From assembly GCA_023634235.1 (NCBI GenBank), contig JAMKCF010000044.1, positions 248,001 through 312,000 of the forward strand: a DNA stretch of 64,000 nucleotides. Reading direction: 5' to 3'. Positions 42,801 through 53,664 of this stretch are shown piece by piece. The stretch's first letter is position 1; each line of letters begins with the position of its first letter. The stretch comes from Pisaster brevispinus (taxonomy: Eukaryota > Echinodermata > Asteroidea > Forcipulatida > Asteriidae). The notes beneath the pieces were generated by a model. That model did not search any database and was not told the origin of the DNA. It saw only the letters and a program-made list of their open reading frames with translations. The position numbers and the translations under genes are program-made.

Positions 42801-42961
42801 ACACTGGATGTGATAACCCAAGAAGCGAAGTCTTCTGTGGGGATGCAAACACTTTCACTTGGATCTCGGAGGGGAGTGAAGTCATCGAAAATCCCAAACT
42901 GCCGACGACGAGTGTTTCCAAGGTTGCAGAGAGCCTGAGAGAAAAAGACATTTTCCTGTAA
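42801..42961 (+). pseudogene. Terminal exon of CUB gene (copy B)
   Basis: Acceptor TGTGTGTTCAG, phase 1, completing Asp with the previous exon. Encodes TGCDNPRSEVFCGDANTFTW, ISEGSEVIENPKLPTTSVSK, VAESLREKDIFL and TAA. Two cysteines flank an acidic stretch. It forms the longest undamaged two-exon run of the CUB gene with 41627-41798. The function of the tail is unknown. Labelled pseudogene because the upstream CUB halves are broken; the two exons alone are intact. Confidence 0.6.
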
Positions 42962-43720
42962 AGTGTCGGAGATCAGGGTGGTTGGACGGCAGCTTTTTTC
43001 TATGTATAAACTAAATGTATTTATTTCTGTATAATTTATTATCTGCTTGTCGTCCGACCAGGTTCATATTTTAATATTAATATTAATAATAATAATAATA
43101 ATTATGTGTAATACTTGAAATGGAATGCATGGGGGTGTTGACTGCGGTTTGGCTGGTGGGATTCAACTTGGAGGCATAGGTTTGTGAGTTTGTTGTGTGA
43201 ATGATGATGATTAGTGGGCCCTGTGTGTTAGGTAACTTATGCCTTCTTGCCCATCCAGTGTCATGCTATATATTATATGTTCTTCGATCACGCACTCATG
43301 CATTTGCTTTCTTTGAGATAATTGTTATTTGCTAGAGACAGAATATTTAGGAGTTGCCTTCATTTGTATTGACATTTTATTGACATACTTGCATTGTATA
43401 AGATAATTAATTGTACATGTATGTGTTTTATTTTCTGCCTGCACAACTCTCAACAGTTTTTTGCAGGTGTTTACAGATCCAGAGTCAACATCCACTAGCT
43501 GGATACACCCGTGTGGGACGTCACTCAATGTTCCTAATCACTCCATTTCTGTCATGATTTTACAGGGCTTTATGAGGCACCAGGAAACCACAGAGACTGT
43601 TCGTCTGAGTAGGGAGAAGCTATGGATAATGCGTCTTATAACTTTTTGTCTTTGCTTTCTCCTTTTTACCACAGATTCTCCTCTCCAGTCTGCCTCATTC
43701 ACTAATCAATTACTTTTCTC
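42962..43720 (+). other. 3'UTR-like duplicated sequence (copy B)
   Basis: Aligned with 21567-22440. Contains GCTTGTCGTCCGACCAGG and GTTGACTGCGGTTTGGCTGG as in copy A. No conserved frame. Confidence 0.6.
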
Positions 43721-43724
43721 TCCC

Positions 43725-44755
43725 TGTATATTCGGTTTCAGGTAACACCATGTGTATATCTACTATCTACGTAGATTTGTTCTTGTAGAACTACGTCTTG
43801 CTTTTTATTCTACTGCCGCGGAGTAGATTTTGGAAATTGGGAGACTACTTTAGGAGACTACTTAGTTCTCAAAAGAACTGTCCAGCTTATTAGCTACTAC
43901 CTGGGCGGACGGTAGGAAATCAGCCAGGACTACTACTTTAGCTTAATAGTGGATCGTATCAAGGGGACTTCTTGTTATTAACTTTACTGCCGCGGAGTGA
44001 GTTCTTATTTGGTCTCAACATTTCGACTAGCTATCTCTAGTCATCGTCATCGCCGTTGAGACCAAATAAGAACTCACTTCGCGGCAGTGAAGTTAATAAC
44101 GAAAAGTCCCCTTGATCCGATCCACTATCAAGCTAAAGTAGTAGTCCCGGCCGATTTCCTACCCTCCGCCCAGGTATTAGCTAATAAGCTGGACAGTTCT
44201 TTTGAGAACTAAGTAGTCTCCTGAAGTAGTCTCCCGATTTCCCAAATCTACTCCGCGGCAGTAGAATAAAAAGCAAGACCTAGTTCTACAAGAGACTACT
44301 TAGCTCTCAAAAGAACTGTCCAGCTTATTAGCTACTACCCGGGCGGAGGGTAGGAAATAGGCCGGGACTACTACTTTAGCTTGATAGTGGATCGGATCAA
44401 GGGGACTTCTCGTTATTAACTTCACTGTCGCGGAGTGAGTTCTTATTTGGTCTCAACTGCGATGACGATGATTAGAGCAAGCTAGTCGAAACGTTGAGAC
44501 CAAATAAGAACTCATTCCGCGGCAGTAAAATTAATAACGAGAAGTCCCCTTGATCCGATCCACTATCAAGCTAAAGTAGTAGTCCCGGCCGATTTCCTAC
44601 CCTCCGCCCAGGTAGTAGCTAATAAGCTGGACAGTTCTTTTGAGAACTAAGTAGTCTCCTGAAGTAGTCTCCCGATTTCCAAAATCTACTCCGCTGCAGT
44701 CGAATAAAAAGCGAGACCTAGTTCTTTAAGAAGAAATCTACATGCAAAGCCTTAA
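43725..44755. mobile_element. Double foldback element (copy B)
   Basis: Four successive arms in alternating orientation: about 43780-44035 (left type), 44055-44275 (right type), 44280-44455 (left type) and 44460-44745 (right type). All share CTACTGCCGCGGAGTAG or its complement and GGTCTCAAC/GTTGAGACC. Copy A has only two arms, so one palindrome has been duplicated here. Confidence 0.85.
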
Positions 44756-45422
44756 AAAGTTTTCTCTCCCTCTTCAAATCATTTATTTTGTCCTTTGTAT
44801 TCCTTACCTTTTGTGGTCAAACCAGCCCCTCCCCCAATCCCCCTTTTTGTTTTCCTCCTCTCTGTTCATCCTGCCTCTCTCTCTGTTTGCTTTCATTTCT
44901 AACATCTATGTCCACTCGACTGCTTTTTTTTACACCTGTATTGTTTAAGTTGTTATCTGTTTATGTTTGTAGTCTTGTCATTTAGCCTTCGAGAAAGACT
45001 CTGCTGAGGTCAAAACGTCAGGCCACTAACTATTTTTTTAATGTAGTAGTTCATCCATGATTTTTAGAGCCAACTTGTAATAAGTTTTTGCTGATGATAT
45101 TTTATCCTCGCATAATTATTTGTTTTTAGATATTGTTGTATTGCCATTAATAATAAGTCATTGCTGTGTATTGTGTATTGTGTGCTGGAGGATTAAAAAT
45201 AATACAGGAGATTGTTTTATAATTTGTGACGTCATCGTGGTATTTTGTTTTTGGTGTGTTCTGGTGGTGCTCGTCCTATTTAAATAGAGGTCCAGCCTCC
45301 TTCCCGTGTCTCTAGTTACAACAATAAAGTCCTGAGCCGTTTTAGTATGATGTTTTTGCAGTAAGCACGATAGAGTTGCAATGATCGTTTGTGGTTTGCA
45401 AGCGTGTAAGTACTCGACATCT

Positions 45423-45828
45423 AATAATAATGGCTTCTTATATAGCGCTCATATCCGTCAGTCAGTGACGCTCAAGGCGTTTCAACATTAATTTCCTGCA
45501 AGGTATGTGGGGCTTCGTTCGAAGTATGAGACCTACTCTTTTACATAGCACCATGTAATGGTTTACAAGGTGCTGTGGCGCAATATGCAGCCAATCAAAC
45601 CAGGAACACCGGGGCGAACACCTCTTTTCGATAAGTGTACTGGGTTCTTTTACGTGCATTACACAACACGGGGCCAACGGCCTATGTCCCATCCGAAGGA
45701 CGAAGCAATAATGGTTAAGTGTCTTGGTTAAGGACACAAGTGTCACAACCGGGACTCGAACCCACACCCTGCTGAGTCAGAAACACCAGAGCTTGAGTCC
45801 GGTGCTCTTATCCGCTCGGCCACGACAC
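45423..45828 (-). mobile_element. tRNA-Leu-type SINE, most complete copy
   Basis: Minus strand: GTGTCGTGGCCGAGCGGATA (A-box), AGAGCACCGGACTCAAGCTC (anticodon CAA position), a long variable arm, GGGTTCGAGTCCCGG (B-box), then a body ending CTGACGGATATGAGCGCTAT and a TTATTATTAG tail. The long variable arm and CAA anticodon point to tRNA-Leu. Related copies: 10125, 11195, 14328, 53665. Confidence 0.85.
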
Positions 45829-46242
45829 GCCACGTCTAACGGACCATCGGCCAACATGATGCCATGCGCCTGTGCATGTGTTGTGACACTGCCATGGGTT
45901 GAAGTCTGCTGATTGTGTAGAATAGTAGGCAAGGTCAGGTCGTGTTTTTGACAAACTTGGAGCCGATGGTCAGGTTAAACAGTGGTTACGAAGCGGAGAA
46001 TGGGGGTGGGAGGTTGGTATAGGGAGAGAGAAACGGAAGCCCGGTTTGGGTGACCTAGATCAAGGTCTGAATGACTTCAAAGTTCATGTGGTATTATAAT
46101 ACTGCCTGTCAATTTTTCACCAATAGAGGGCTGCTTCCGCAAATCATTAAAACTGATAACAAATGACCATTTAGCTTCTATTTCAGACACTCACTGGCAG
46201 AGCTATATGTGGAAAAAGTTGATCCCTTTAGTTTACTAACCT

Positions 46243-46496
46243 AGGCCCAATTTCTAGCTCTGCTTTAATACCGTAAGCAAAGAATTGGCGCTTATGGAAG
46301 CAGGGAATTCTTTGCTTACGTCAAGCATATTTCACGGGTTAGCAGAGAATTTTTGCTTGTGCGCGTGCGTACTCCACACTTCAAGACATTCTTGGCTTAC
46401 ACAGCTAGCGGAGAAATTTGGTGCCTGCACAGTAAGCGGAGAATGGTGATTGTAAGCGCTGAGTTCGGCGGTAAGCAGAGCCATGAATTTGGGCCC
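46243..46496. mobile_element. Hairpin MITE, GGGCCCAATTTC family, long form
   Basis: Ends TAGGCCCAATTTCTAGCTCT and GCCATGAATTTGGGCCC. The interior repeats TAAGC(A/G)GAGAAT-type words several times in both orientations. Confidence 0.75.
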
Positions 46497-46849
46497 TGGA
46501 GATGACAGACCAGGAACCCCCCTATCTAATAATTATGCTTCTATGGGACCCCTAAAACAAGTGTGCAAAGTTTGGTGCTTTAATCCGGCGTGTCACGATT
46601 TTTTCATTAAGCCACCTGACTAATATAGGTAAGAAGAGGTGTAGGCCCTATGAAGATAAAAGAGTGAACGGGTTGGCTGGAGGGTTGTTGATAGAAAAAA
46701 TGGGAAAACCAACACTTGAAAGTAAAAATGTTTTATAGAGGGATATAAAATCCAGGTGTTTTACGAACAGATTTACCATGTGGTGATCGTCAACGTTCGA
46801 GTTTTCATGGAATATAGAAATGGGGTTGTTATATAACTGTGCGTAATAA

Positions 46850-46990
46850 ACCACTGATTAGAAGACCAAATTAGACAGCTCAAAAGTTTGGTGTGCCCAG
46901 TGTAACAGTCTTCAAGACTCTGGGCTTTAACTTACACTTTAACTCAAAACGAAGAGTAGGCTACAAATTCTTTTCAAAATATGTTTTAGT
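46850..46990 (-). repeat. Reverse fragment of the 25-26 kb inverted-repeat family
   Basis: ACCACTGATTAG, AATTAGACAGCTCAAA, GTGCCCAGTGTAACAGTCTT and CTCTGGGCTTTAACTTAC match 25745-25970 in reverse complement. Confidence 0.65.
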
Positions 46991-47386
46991 ATTATTTAAA
47001 GCCTATCAATCAAGTACATAACAAGAAGACATCCGCATACGCATATTGTCTCTGGCTTATTTTCTAGCATTCACCGATGTTGTTTTCTTTGTTTAAAGTT
47101 TTGGAATGATTTTATAGCTATAGAATGTCAATATTCTCATATAAAAATTGTTAATTTATAACCAGTTTTTCAGTTTTCGTTCGGATAAAATAAGGGATTC
47201 ACCGACAGAAAGTAGCCAAATGAGAGTTTTGTCACCTCCCTGTACTGCATGTGTTTTAATTTTCTTATTGAAGTCACCGCAGCTCGGTAGACGCCATTTT
47301 GAAACACCTATAACAACCACACAAACAGCGTGGGGCATGCACATCTGTGCATACAATCCTGTTTTTAGCCGAAATTATTCAGCAAA

Positions 47387-47454
47387 ATGCCTACTTGTGC
47401 GGCATTAAACTGCACTAACAGATACTCCCGTGGACGTGGAAAGACATACCATCT
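47387..47454 (+). pseudogene. THAP exon 1 with start codon
   Basis: ATG in AGCAAAATGC; the first Cys pair of the C2CH finger (C4 and C9) is intact. The donor GTAAGT is strong. This is the natural start for THAP proteins, whose finger normally begins at residue 1. Confidence 0.8.
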
Positions 47455-47648
47455 GTAAGTATCTATCTTTTTTTCGTGAATGTTTATTTTAGGGGAATTT
47501 CAGGCTGACATATGAATTGTCATGTAAACTTTCTGTTGAATACATTCGCCGGTTCTCGCGCGCATTCGTTACGTGTACAAATTTACTGGAAAACACAAGT
47601 TTGGTGGATAAATGCAATCATATCTCTGGAACCCTTTATCGTACAAAC

Positions 47649-48677
47649 TAAGCCTGTGACGGTTACACGGTTACACGGTTACACGGTTAACCGACCGATT
47701 ACTCGGTTACACGTTTACGTTTTTTCGGTTCGGGTAACCGTAAAACCAGTTCCAAAAATGGTGCTTTGTTGAAATTAGTAAATCCGTAAATGTTTTAGAC
47801 CGCAAGTTGCGATCTTCTATTCTCCTGTCAGTTCTTATTTTTATTTGTTTTCGTCGAGCGTGATCGTAAACATGTCAGATCTTCGACTTTGAGGTGCGCC
47901 GCGAATAATAGTCTTCGTCTTCATGTTTTGTCTACGAAAGAAACCACAGAGGGGACCCTGGTAAGTGGCAGACAATAGAGGCAAGATAAGTCTTAAGAAA
48001 ATCTTGGACAGGTTTGGCCCATTGAGAGTGCGTGCGTTCAATAGCAGGTTCACCTTCAAAGGAAACTAGCCGACACTGAACTTTCTTTGAGTAGATAAAT
48101 GACAGCCGAAGCACCGAAGCGTCCAACTTTCTTAGCTAGATAAAGGCGGCTTCCACAAAGGTAGCGGATTTAGAAATATTATACTTAACATAACAGGGTA
48201 AAACGGTGGGAGAGTGCACGCTGGCTGCTTCTTGACCTATCACTGCTCATGTACTGTAACCACTCTTATCCAATCAACACTGTCGAGTAATCTGGTTCGG
48301 TGTCGGTCACCTGTCAGGTCACGTGTTGCGTCACGTCAGCTTTCTTGTTGCGGTTGCGCCAAGCCTGTGCAGTATGCCAGTGCGGCGGCTTAAAAATGCA
48401 CTTTATTGATAAAGAAACACGGACACTTGAACGACAAAGATTGTTTATTTCACTGGATACAATTTCACATACAAGTAAGTTTCCATTATGTGATTCATCC
48501 CCGACGAAAATCCGTTCGATGGCAGTGAACATCGTGCTCGGTCGTCTCATAGAGAATGGTCGTCTGAACCAATTTTTTTGAACTCCATTTTTTTCTGAAA
48601 CGGTCGGTTACACGTGTAACCGACCGTTTCGGAAACGGTTACACGGTTACAAAAAAACCCGTTTACGCACAGGCTTA
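47649..48677. mobile_element. hAT-like non-autonomous element, 1,029 bp
   Basis: Terminal inverted repeat TAAGCCTGTG / CACAGGCTTA, flanked by an exact 8-bp target duplication GTACAAAC (47641-47648 and 48678-48685). Subterminal CGGTTACAC repeats occur in direct order on the left (three or more copies) and around the palindrome CGGTCGGTTACACGTGTAAC on the right. No transposase. Located in the THAP intron. Confidence 0.92.
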
Positions 48678-48689
48678 GTACAAACTAGT

Positions 48690-50030
48690 TCAAAACGGTA
48701 AAATAATCTTGAATATCTACTCCTTTGTCATGTCATATTTATTTTACATTCAGAACACATTTTGCCACGTCATTTTGATGGTTTTACGTCCAGTCTTGGT
48801 CAATTTTGTATGGAGAAATTCCTAAAGTCTACCTAATCTAGCCACATGAGGGCTCTTATGTTAACTTATTTCAGCAACCCGACGGCTAATTGCTTAGTTC
48901 AAAACGGATTTGGGAAGTGTACATCCTGACCAACACACTGCTCTAACAAATTTTCTGATTGGACAAGTTTTTCCAACGTCATTTTTTAGTTAAAATTCAG
49001 ACCAATGAAAAACAGCTGTTGCTATTAAACGTCCGTGTCAACTCTAAAACTCCAACGCATGTTTCTAAAAAATAAAATGGTAAATTCATGCACTTTTTTT
49101 ATTGGAAGGTTTAACTGGAAAAACTTATTTGAACAGAATCAATAATGTTAAAAAATTTTGTTCTAAGATAGTGTCACACATTTTAAGAATAGCAAGATAT
49201 GTTTTGCTTCTCTTGAAAATTGTTCACTTGCTGCGTGTATGTTTTTTGTGTGTGGCGATGACATTGACGGTACCACCATTGGTACAGGGTGGAATTGTCA
49301 GAGTACCATTATTTAGCCACAGCGTGGCTCTTTTGTTTTGTTTAAAATGTTCTGGAAAGTTAATTAAAATTTCATGAGTGATTTATTCATAATAAACAAA
49401 ATAGTAACACGTCGCTTGTTCCTTTCTGCATCAAATTTGTTGCATTAATAACGTGAGAGTTTTAAGTTACACGGAATTAAAACACCCCTGTTTGCTCAAT
49501 GGTATCTACCTTGAAACTGTTCAAGCGCGCGCGAACCACACTCGCTGTGTGTGTACTCTGTATGGTATTGTAATAGTATTGTGTACCATATTTTGTTAGA
49601 AACAAATACTATAGTTTAGTAGGCCTAGGCATTCAAAGGCTTGATCAGTGATTGGTGGTTGATTATATGGACTCTGTGCATGCTATAAATTCAGATTGTT
49701 TGTGGCCCTGTGTTTTAGTGAAAAGTGTAAAATGAGAGTGTAAAAATCATTCATATTAATGTGGGTTTTGGAACAAACTAAAATCTGTCTACAAAACTTG
49801 GTGTAGAAAAAAGAGATAGCCTCATCTGCTTACACGATTTATCCTCTTCTAGTTCATTATGAAGTAACCCTCAGTCAAAAAACTAAATCCGATGTCTCAA
49901 CACATTCTTGAAGTGCATATTTATTTTTAATACCTATTTGTTTATTGATTTATTTTATAATTTTTTCAAACAAAGCAGGGCCTATGTAAGTTGTAGCCAG
50001 GAATCGTTAGTAAAGTGTCTTCTGTCCATT
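48690..50030. other. Remainder of THAP intron, nothing recognised
   Basis: AT-rich, short ORFs only, none with matched splice sites and recognisable content. Confidence 0.5.
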
Positions 50031-50038
50031 TATTTCAG

Positions 50039-50120
50039 TTTTCCTGTTCGTCATCTTGCTTTCACTCAGAGATGGGTTGTAAATATGAAGCGTGACAAAT
50101 GGAAGCCATCCAAGAGATGA
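50039..50120 (+). pseudogene. THAP exon 2, ends at premature stop
   Basis: Phase matches exon 1 (CT + T gives Leu). Frame FPVRHLAFTQRWVVNMKRDK, WKPSKR, TGA at 50118-50120. THAP domains continue with H/R..CS.HF here; it is absent. Confidence 0.78.
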
Positions 50121-50150
50121 AGAGTCTTGTTTTGATAAGACTGGTTTAAC

Positions 50151-50621
50151 CTGTCCTACTAAATACCGTCAACACACCTAATACCGTCAACACAACACGA
50201 TCAGTACCATCAAAACACCCAAAATAAGTTCTAATTCAACAAAAGAGGCATAGAACTGTTAACTTCGTATTATTTTATTTCTTGCCCCGGGTATCCTTTT
50301 GCCAGATTCACACGTAACGACCGCCCTCTATCGGTGTGTTGTGTGATATTATTGTCTGTTTAGTGTAATGGTATGGTCCGCGCTCCTCTGAGGCGAAATA
50401 GCTGCCGATTTCGTAGAGCAACACATAGGGAAAATTTTGGTGAACTGAAAATGGCAAATTTTAGACATTTTACATCCTGTTGTTAAGCCAAATGACGTAT
50501 TGACCAGTATTTAAGGTTCCAATACTGCTTCTGCTGAATTATAACGTTTTTTGGATATGTTGACGGCGTGTTGACGGTGTGTAGATGGTGCAATTCATGT
50601 TGACGGTATTTAGTAGGACCC
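50151..50621. mobile_element. 471-bp MITE with 8-bp target duplication
   Basis: Inverted ends GTCCTACTAAATACCGTCAA on each side. GGTTTAAC directly flanks both ends (50143-50150 and 50622-50629). CCGTCAACAC words repeat inward. An 8-bp duplication suggests a hAT-type mover, though the outermost 2 bases of the termini do not match. Confidence 0.82.
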
Positions 50622-51164
50622 GGTTTAACAATGTGACTAAGAGCCCATGCAGAACCGACAGTATTTGACTTTCCATTCCATCTCCAGCAGGTAGGTTTTT
50701 TACTTTTACTTGGCTTTAAGCATTTCAATCATAATCAACATGTACATAAAGCCAAGGTTTTTTAATCAAGAATATTTATTTTCTAAAGGCAACTTAGATC
50801 CTATGTTTACAGAAAAATGAAGAAAAAAGTTGAATTTGTCCCCAATTTTTCATGAGCAAGATGGTCACTATTCATTTCTCATTTCCCACAATTGTTGCTT
50901 ATTAAGCTGTAACACATGAACATCTGAAATTATGTGGATAGGTTTTTCATGAATTGATTCATTGATTGATTATAGTTACATATCATTTCCTGATGTCACA
51001 TCTTTGTTCTACGAAAGTTCATAAAATTAAAATGAGGTCTTTCACTTTGTTAATAATACTTATTTAGTTTGGGTAACACTTTGCATCTGTGTTTCAAGGG
51101 AAATGGGTGTGAACAAATTGATTTAAATATTTATTAAATTTTGTATTATGCATGTATCTTACAG

Positions 51165-51362
51165 AATAAGAAGAAAAGAAAGTGTCCCAAAATACGTTAT
51201 CTGCCAAGTGAGACGACTGTGAGTGACCAGACACAGCTTGAAGAGGGCTCCGCTACACCAGTCGTCACCACTCGTGTTTTCTCGTTCCAGTACGCGCGAG
51301 ACTTGCACAGTCTATTACCAAGAGTAGGGGAGTTTAAGAACTTTTTGTCTCTTTATTTTCAG
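51165..51362 (+). other. Possible exon before the first CTR9 exon
   Basis: After TGTATCTTACAG, an open frame [38 protein letters not shown] continues in frame into the CTR9 exon. The lysine-rich start does not match CTR9, so it could be a third exon of the THAP gene or intron read-through. Confidence 0.3.
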
Positions 51363-51480
51363 AGCCATCTTCTTGGACGTGCTTGTTTCTGCCTCCTTGA
51401 AGGTGACAAGATGGACCAAGCCGACGCACAATTTAACTTTGTCCTTAACCAGTCACAGAACAACATCCCTGCTCTACTGG
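51363..51480 (+). pseudogene. CTR9: CTR9 exon: [10 protein letters not shown]
   Basis: Acceptor TTATTTTCAG, donor GTAAGT, phase 1 out. Open: [20 protein letters not shown] then [19 protein letters not shown]. Nearly identical to CTR9 across animals; this TPR repeat is undamaged. Confidence 0.92.
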
Positions 51481-52041
51481 GTAAGTTATAATAGCGTCAT
51501 CACTGTTTGCATCACCATGACAATCGAGCAAACTGCTATCACAAAATTGGACAATAAAGAGAGTGGGTACAAGCGCAAAAGGTCACAAAAGCAATGACAT
51601 GGACATTTGGATGAGATGATCTAGAAAATTTCAAACAAAATAATTGTTTTCCCTTTCAATCAAAAGTGCATGTTATAATTTCAGTTATACAGCATCAAGA
51701 TAGTTGCAAAACTTGTTCTTTATTTCCCCTTTGGTATTATTAAGAGCAGAAATTAGGGGATAAGATCGTTCAAAAACGCAAATTTTCGAACTTCAGTTTC
51801 CGTTTTTTGTTTTTTCTTTTTTTCTTTTTTTTCCCAATTTTCTTTATAGCTTCGACAATTGTATGCACCTTTGAGTGTTTAGATAAATAAGTATCAATCA
51901 TGGGAGATTTTGAGGATAAAGTGTCCAGTGCACAACCAATTGTACCTTCACGACAAACCCGAAATGGCGTATTGTGTGGTATTGTGCCTTTGAAAATTTT
52001 CCTCTTTTTTTTTTCATCGGGCAGTTGCATGCCTGCTTTAG

Positions 52042-52131
52042 GAAAAGCTTGTATATCCTTCAATAAGAAAGACTACCGAGGAGCGTTGGCGTTCTACAAG
52101 AAGGCTCTGAGGACAAACCCTAGCTGCCCAG
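52042..52131 (+). pseudogene. CTR9: CTR9 exon: [15 protein letters not shown]
   Basis: Begins after CCTGCTTTAG, completing Gly. Encodes [20 protein letters not shown] and ALRTNPSCP, donor GTACAA. An intact TPR helix pair. The longer ORF upstream in frame is intron. Confidence 0.92.
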
Positions 52132-52189
52132 GTACAATCTCAATCAGCTGTCTCCAAGTTGTTCCTTTATTGAAGAGAAACTTTTCAGG

Positions 52190-52612
52190 GATGAGAAATT
52201 TCAGACTTTTGCCCGAGTTGAGACTTTTTACGTCTGCCAATTCAGTTCAATATAACATTTATTTCCATTTTGAACAGTGCATATAACAGAATGCAAAAGA
52301 CAATATTTTGGAGGCACGATCCTCATAAGCCAAGGCTTGTAGTGGAGTGCCTTTAGAAGAAAACAAGACAAAGATGGGGACAAGTAATCTGACAAGACAG
52401 AAGTTGAGATGAGTAACTACTAAAAAAAAATGTGAAAACTGCTGGGGAGGAGGCAACTCTGGAGAATATGAAACCAAAGGGATAAAATTATGCTACATAT
52501 TGGGAGATAAGATACTCTGAAAATGGCTGTTAATTTCTTCTTAAGAGAACCATTATCTCTGATTTACTTCCCTAGTGCTGAGGGTACAGCTCGTAAAAGC
52601 TCCTTGAAATCT
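52190..52612 (+). repeat. Dispersed repeat shared with the right window edge
   Basis: TTTCAGGGATGAGAAATTTC and GACTTTT...GTCTGCC, with CTAGTGCTGAGGGTACAGCT and AAAGCTCC at the far end, recur at 63838-64000 (TTTATCAGGGATGAGAAAAT, CTAGCACTGAGGATACTGTT). The central parts differ. Confidence 0.6.
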
Positions 52613-52763
52613 AGTGGAAAGCCATCGTTTCATCATGCCTCCTAGAATTGGGGTCCTAGTTTCAGAACTTTTCATCGGCGATGTCTCTCAGTTGTTATTG
52701 GATTCATCTAGTGATCAACGACAGTTAATGACATTTTCATATTTTTGATACTATTAAACACAG

Positions 52764-53020
52764 CTGCTGTTCGCCTTGGTATTGGCCACTGCTTCAATAA
52801 GCTAAACAAACCAGAGAAAGCACGCCTGGCCTTCTAGCGGGCCCTGGAACTCGATCTGAAGTGTGTGGGCACCATCGTTGGCCTCGCCATCCTAGAAATC
52901 GACAGTAAAGGAACAGATTCCATACGGACTGGAGTCCAGCTTCTCTCCAAGGCGTACATGATAGACACCAGCAACCCTATGGTGCTCAACCATTTTGCAA
53001 ATCATTTCTTCTTTAAGAAG
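52764..53020 (+). pseudogene. CTR9: CTR9 exon with in-frame TAG
   Basis: Encodes [47 protein letters not shown], then [20 protein letters not shown] and [11 protein letters not shown], donor GTAACG. The family has Ser (TCG would do) at the stop, so one substitution explains it. All flanking residues are conserved. Confidence 0.9.
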
Positions 53021-53495
53021 GTAACGTCCCTCAAGAAGCTACTTCCAAACCTCGGCTCAGGCCAAAAATGCACACTGCTCCAAGATTGATGGCGAAGTCC
53101 AAGTCTAGATTTTGAAAAGGCCCCAAAAGTTGGTTTTCATTTTCAAAATTTCTATTATCCAATTGCAGGAAAGAATCAAACTCATGGAGTTAAACACATC
53201 CCCCATAGTTATTGGTTATGGATTATTAATATCGGTCACTGGTTATTGGTTGTTGGTTATCGGTTATGACTCACTTGACGTAACCAGGTTTAATAGTTAT
53301 ACTTTTCAGTATCGAATGATAGCCAGGTTTAATTTTATCATTGACCAGTTTTAGCGCATCATTAATCAGGATGAATTTTTCACTAACAAGGATGAATTTG
53401 TCATCGACAAAGCTTTATTTGTAATTAACCTGGACTAACTCGTCACTAACCAGGATTAATTCATCATTTACCAAGTTTTATTTGTAATTATCTAG

Positions 53496-53603
53496 GATTA
53501 TACGAAGGTGCAACATCTTGCTCTGCATGCATTCCACGGTACAGACAATGAAGCAACACAGGCGGAAAGCTGCTACCAACTCACAAGAGCCTTCCATGAA
53601 CAG
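53496..53603 (+). pseudogene. CTR9: CTR9 exon: [10 protein letters not shown]
   Basis: Acceptor AATTATCTAG, donor GTAAGG. Open frame [36 protein letters not shown]. No damage. Confidence 0.92.
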
Positions 53604-53664
53604 GTAAGGATTCCCACCCCACTCATGGTTCTCCCCATGTACAAGCCAGCGTATTGTTTGGATA

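Larger units (their letters stand above)
40575..45125 (+). repeat. Segmental duplication copy B (CUB-gene segment)
   Basis: Paralogue of 18250-23600, same strand, about 17 kb downstream. Block order Y (40575-41080), X (41088-42030), Z and W (to 43720), then foldback and a shared 3' flank (CATTTAGCCTTCGAGAAAGA at about 44980 versus CATTTAGCCTTCAAGAAAGA at 23474). It lacks the N2 exon. It begins at the edge of the satellite and ends near 45125. Confidence 0.9.
47387..50120 (+). pseudogene. THAP-domain gene fragment, two exons, truncated
   Basis: Exon 1 (47387-47454) encodes MPTCAALNCTNRYSRGRGKT and YH plus a split Leu codon, before GTAAGT. Exon 2 (50039-50120), after TTTATTTCAG, encodes FPVRHLAFTQRWVVNMKRDK and WKPSKR then TGA. 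Joined, this is the front two-thirds of a THAP zinc finger (C-x4-C, HxFP, the invariant Trp, W.PS) found in DNA-binding proteins and P-element-type transposases. The C-x2-H that completes the zinc site is missing. A 471-bp MITE sits 30 bp downstream and a hAT-like element in the intron. Confidence 0.8.

Noticed and set aside
47156..47408. ORFs on both strands overlapping the THAP start region
   Set aside because: Neither has domain content; the THAP reading from 47387 in another frame explains the locus.
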